Positions 7,403 to 7,495 of a stretch of 7,495 bases of DNA are shown in pieces. Under the pieces are notes generated by a model, which saw only the letters and a program-made list of their open reading frames with translations, had not been told where the DNA came from and made no database searches. Source of the stretch: an uncultured Phycisphaerae bacterium (GTDB lineage: Bacteria; Planctomycetota; Phycisphaerae; Sedimentisphaerales; Anaerohalosphaeraceae); NCBI GenBank assembly GCA_937920485.1, contig CALETL010000150.1, positions 1-7,495 on the forward strand, written 5' to 3'. Position 1 is the first letter of the stretch. Each line of letters begins with the position of its first letter. A program made the position numbers and the translations under genes.

Positions 7403-7495
7403 TTCATTCGCGGTCAGTTTTTGTTGGCACTGCTAAAAGATGACCGGGACTGGCAGAGACAACGGCTTGTCAACTATGAGGTAGAGAGACAATGG

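Overview
The window looks like a chromosomal replication-gene locus from a bacterium of moderate GC content, most plausibly a planctomycete of the Phycisphaerae/Sedimentisphaerales type. That placement is inference. It rests on the order dnaN - DUF721/DciA - gyrB with no recF or dnaA between them, on a small protein with an MJ0042-like zinc-ribbon N-terminus (common in Planctomycetota), on a GyrB with the long insert seen in many Gram-negative lineages, and on intergenic DNA rich in palindromic repeats.

Left part (1-3908): three genes on the minus strand, transcribed leftward and tightly packed. dnaN (beta sliding clamp) is followed after 7 nt by a DUF721/DciA-like gene, then after 43 nt by gyrB. 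The gyrB frame is open to base 1, so only its last few codons are missing. Upstream of dnaN (3909-4528) lies a gene-free stretch with an AT-rich core and several DnaA-box-like 9-mers. It is a candidate replication origin, and leftward transcription of the cluster would be co-directional with a fork leaving it.

Middle part (4529-5640): a minus-strand cold-shock protein gene with a UUCG-loop terminator and a hairpin-bearing leader, then a plus-strand gene for a 98-residue zinc-ribbon protein with a clear sigma-70 promoter, Shine-Dalgarno sequence and terminator.

Right part (5640-7495): an accessory-looking, repeat-rich region. Two small minus-strand genes resemble anti-sigma factors: one FlgM-like, and one like the N-terminal part of a longer planctomycete anti-sigma protein. 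Each is followed by a copy of the same ~105-113 bp module, which overlaps its 3' end and contains a 10-bp hairpin. The FlgM-like gene has an extended -10 promoter and a ~195-nt leader carrying an intrinsic-terminator hairpin, so it may be controlled by attenuation. Between 6720 and 6985 several different palindromic intergenic repeats sit side by side. A 71-residue Cys/His-containing protein gene of unknown function lies near the right edge.

No tRNA, rRNA, CRISPR array, transposase or integrase was recognised. The stretch 6985-7128 shows no recognisable feature.
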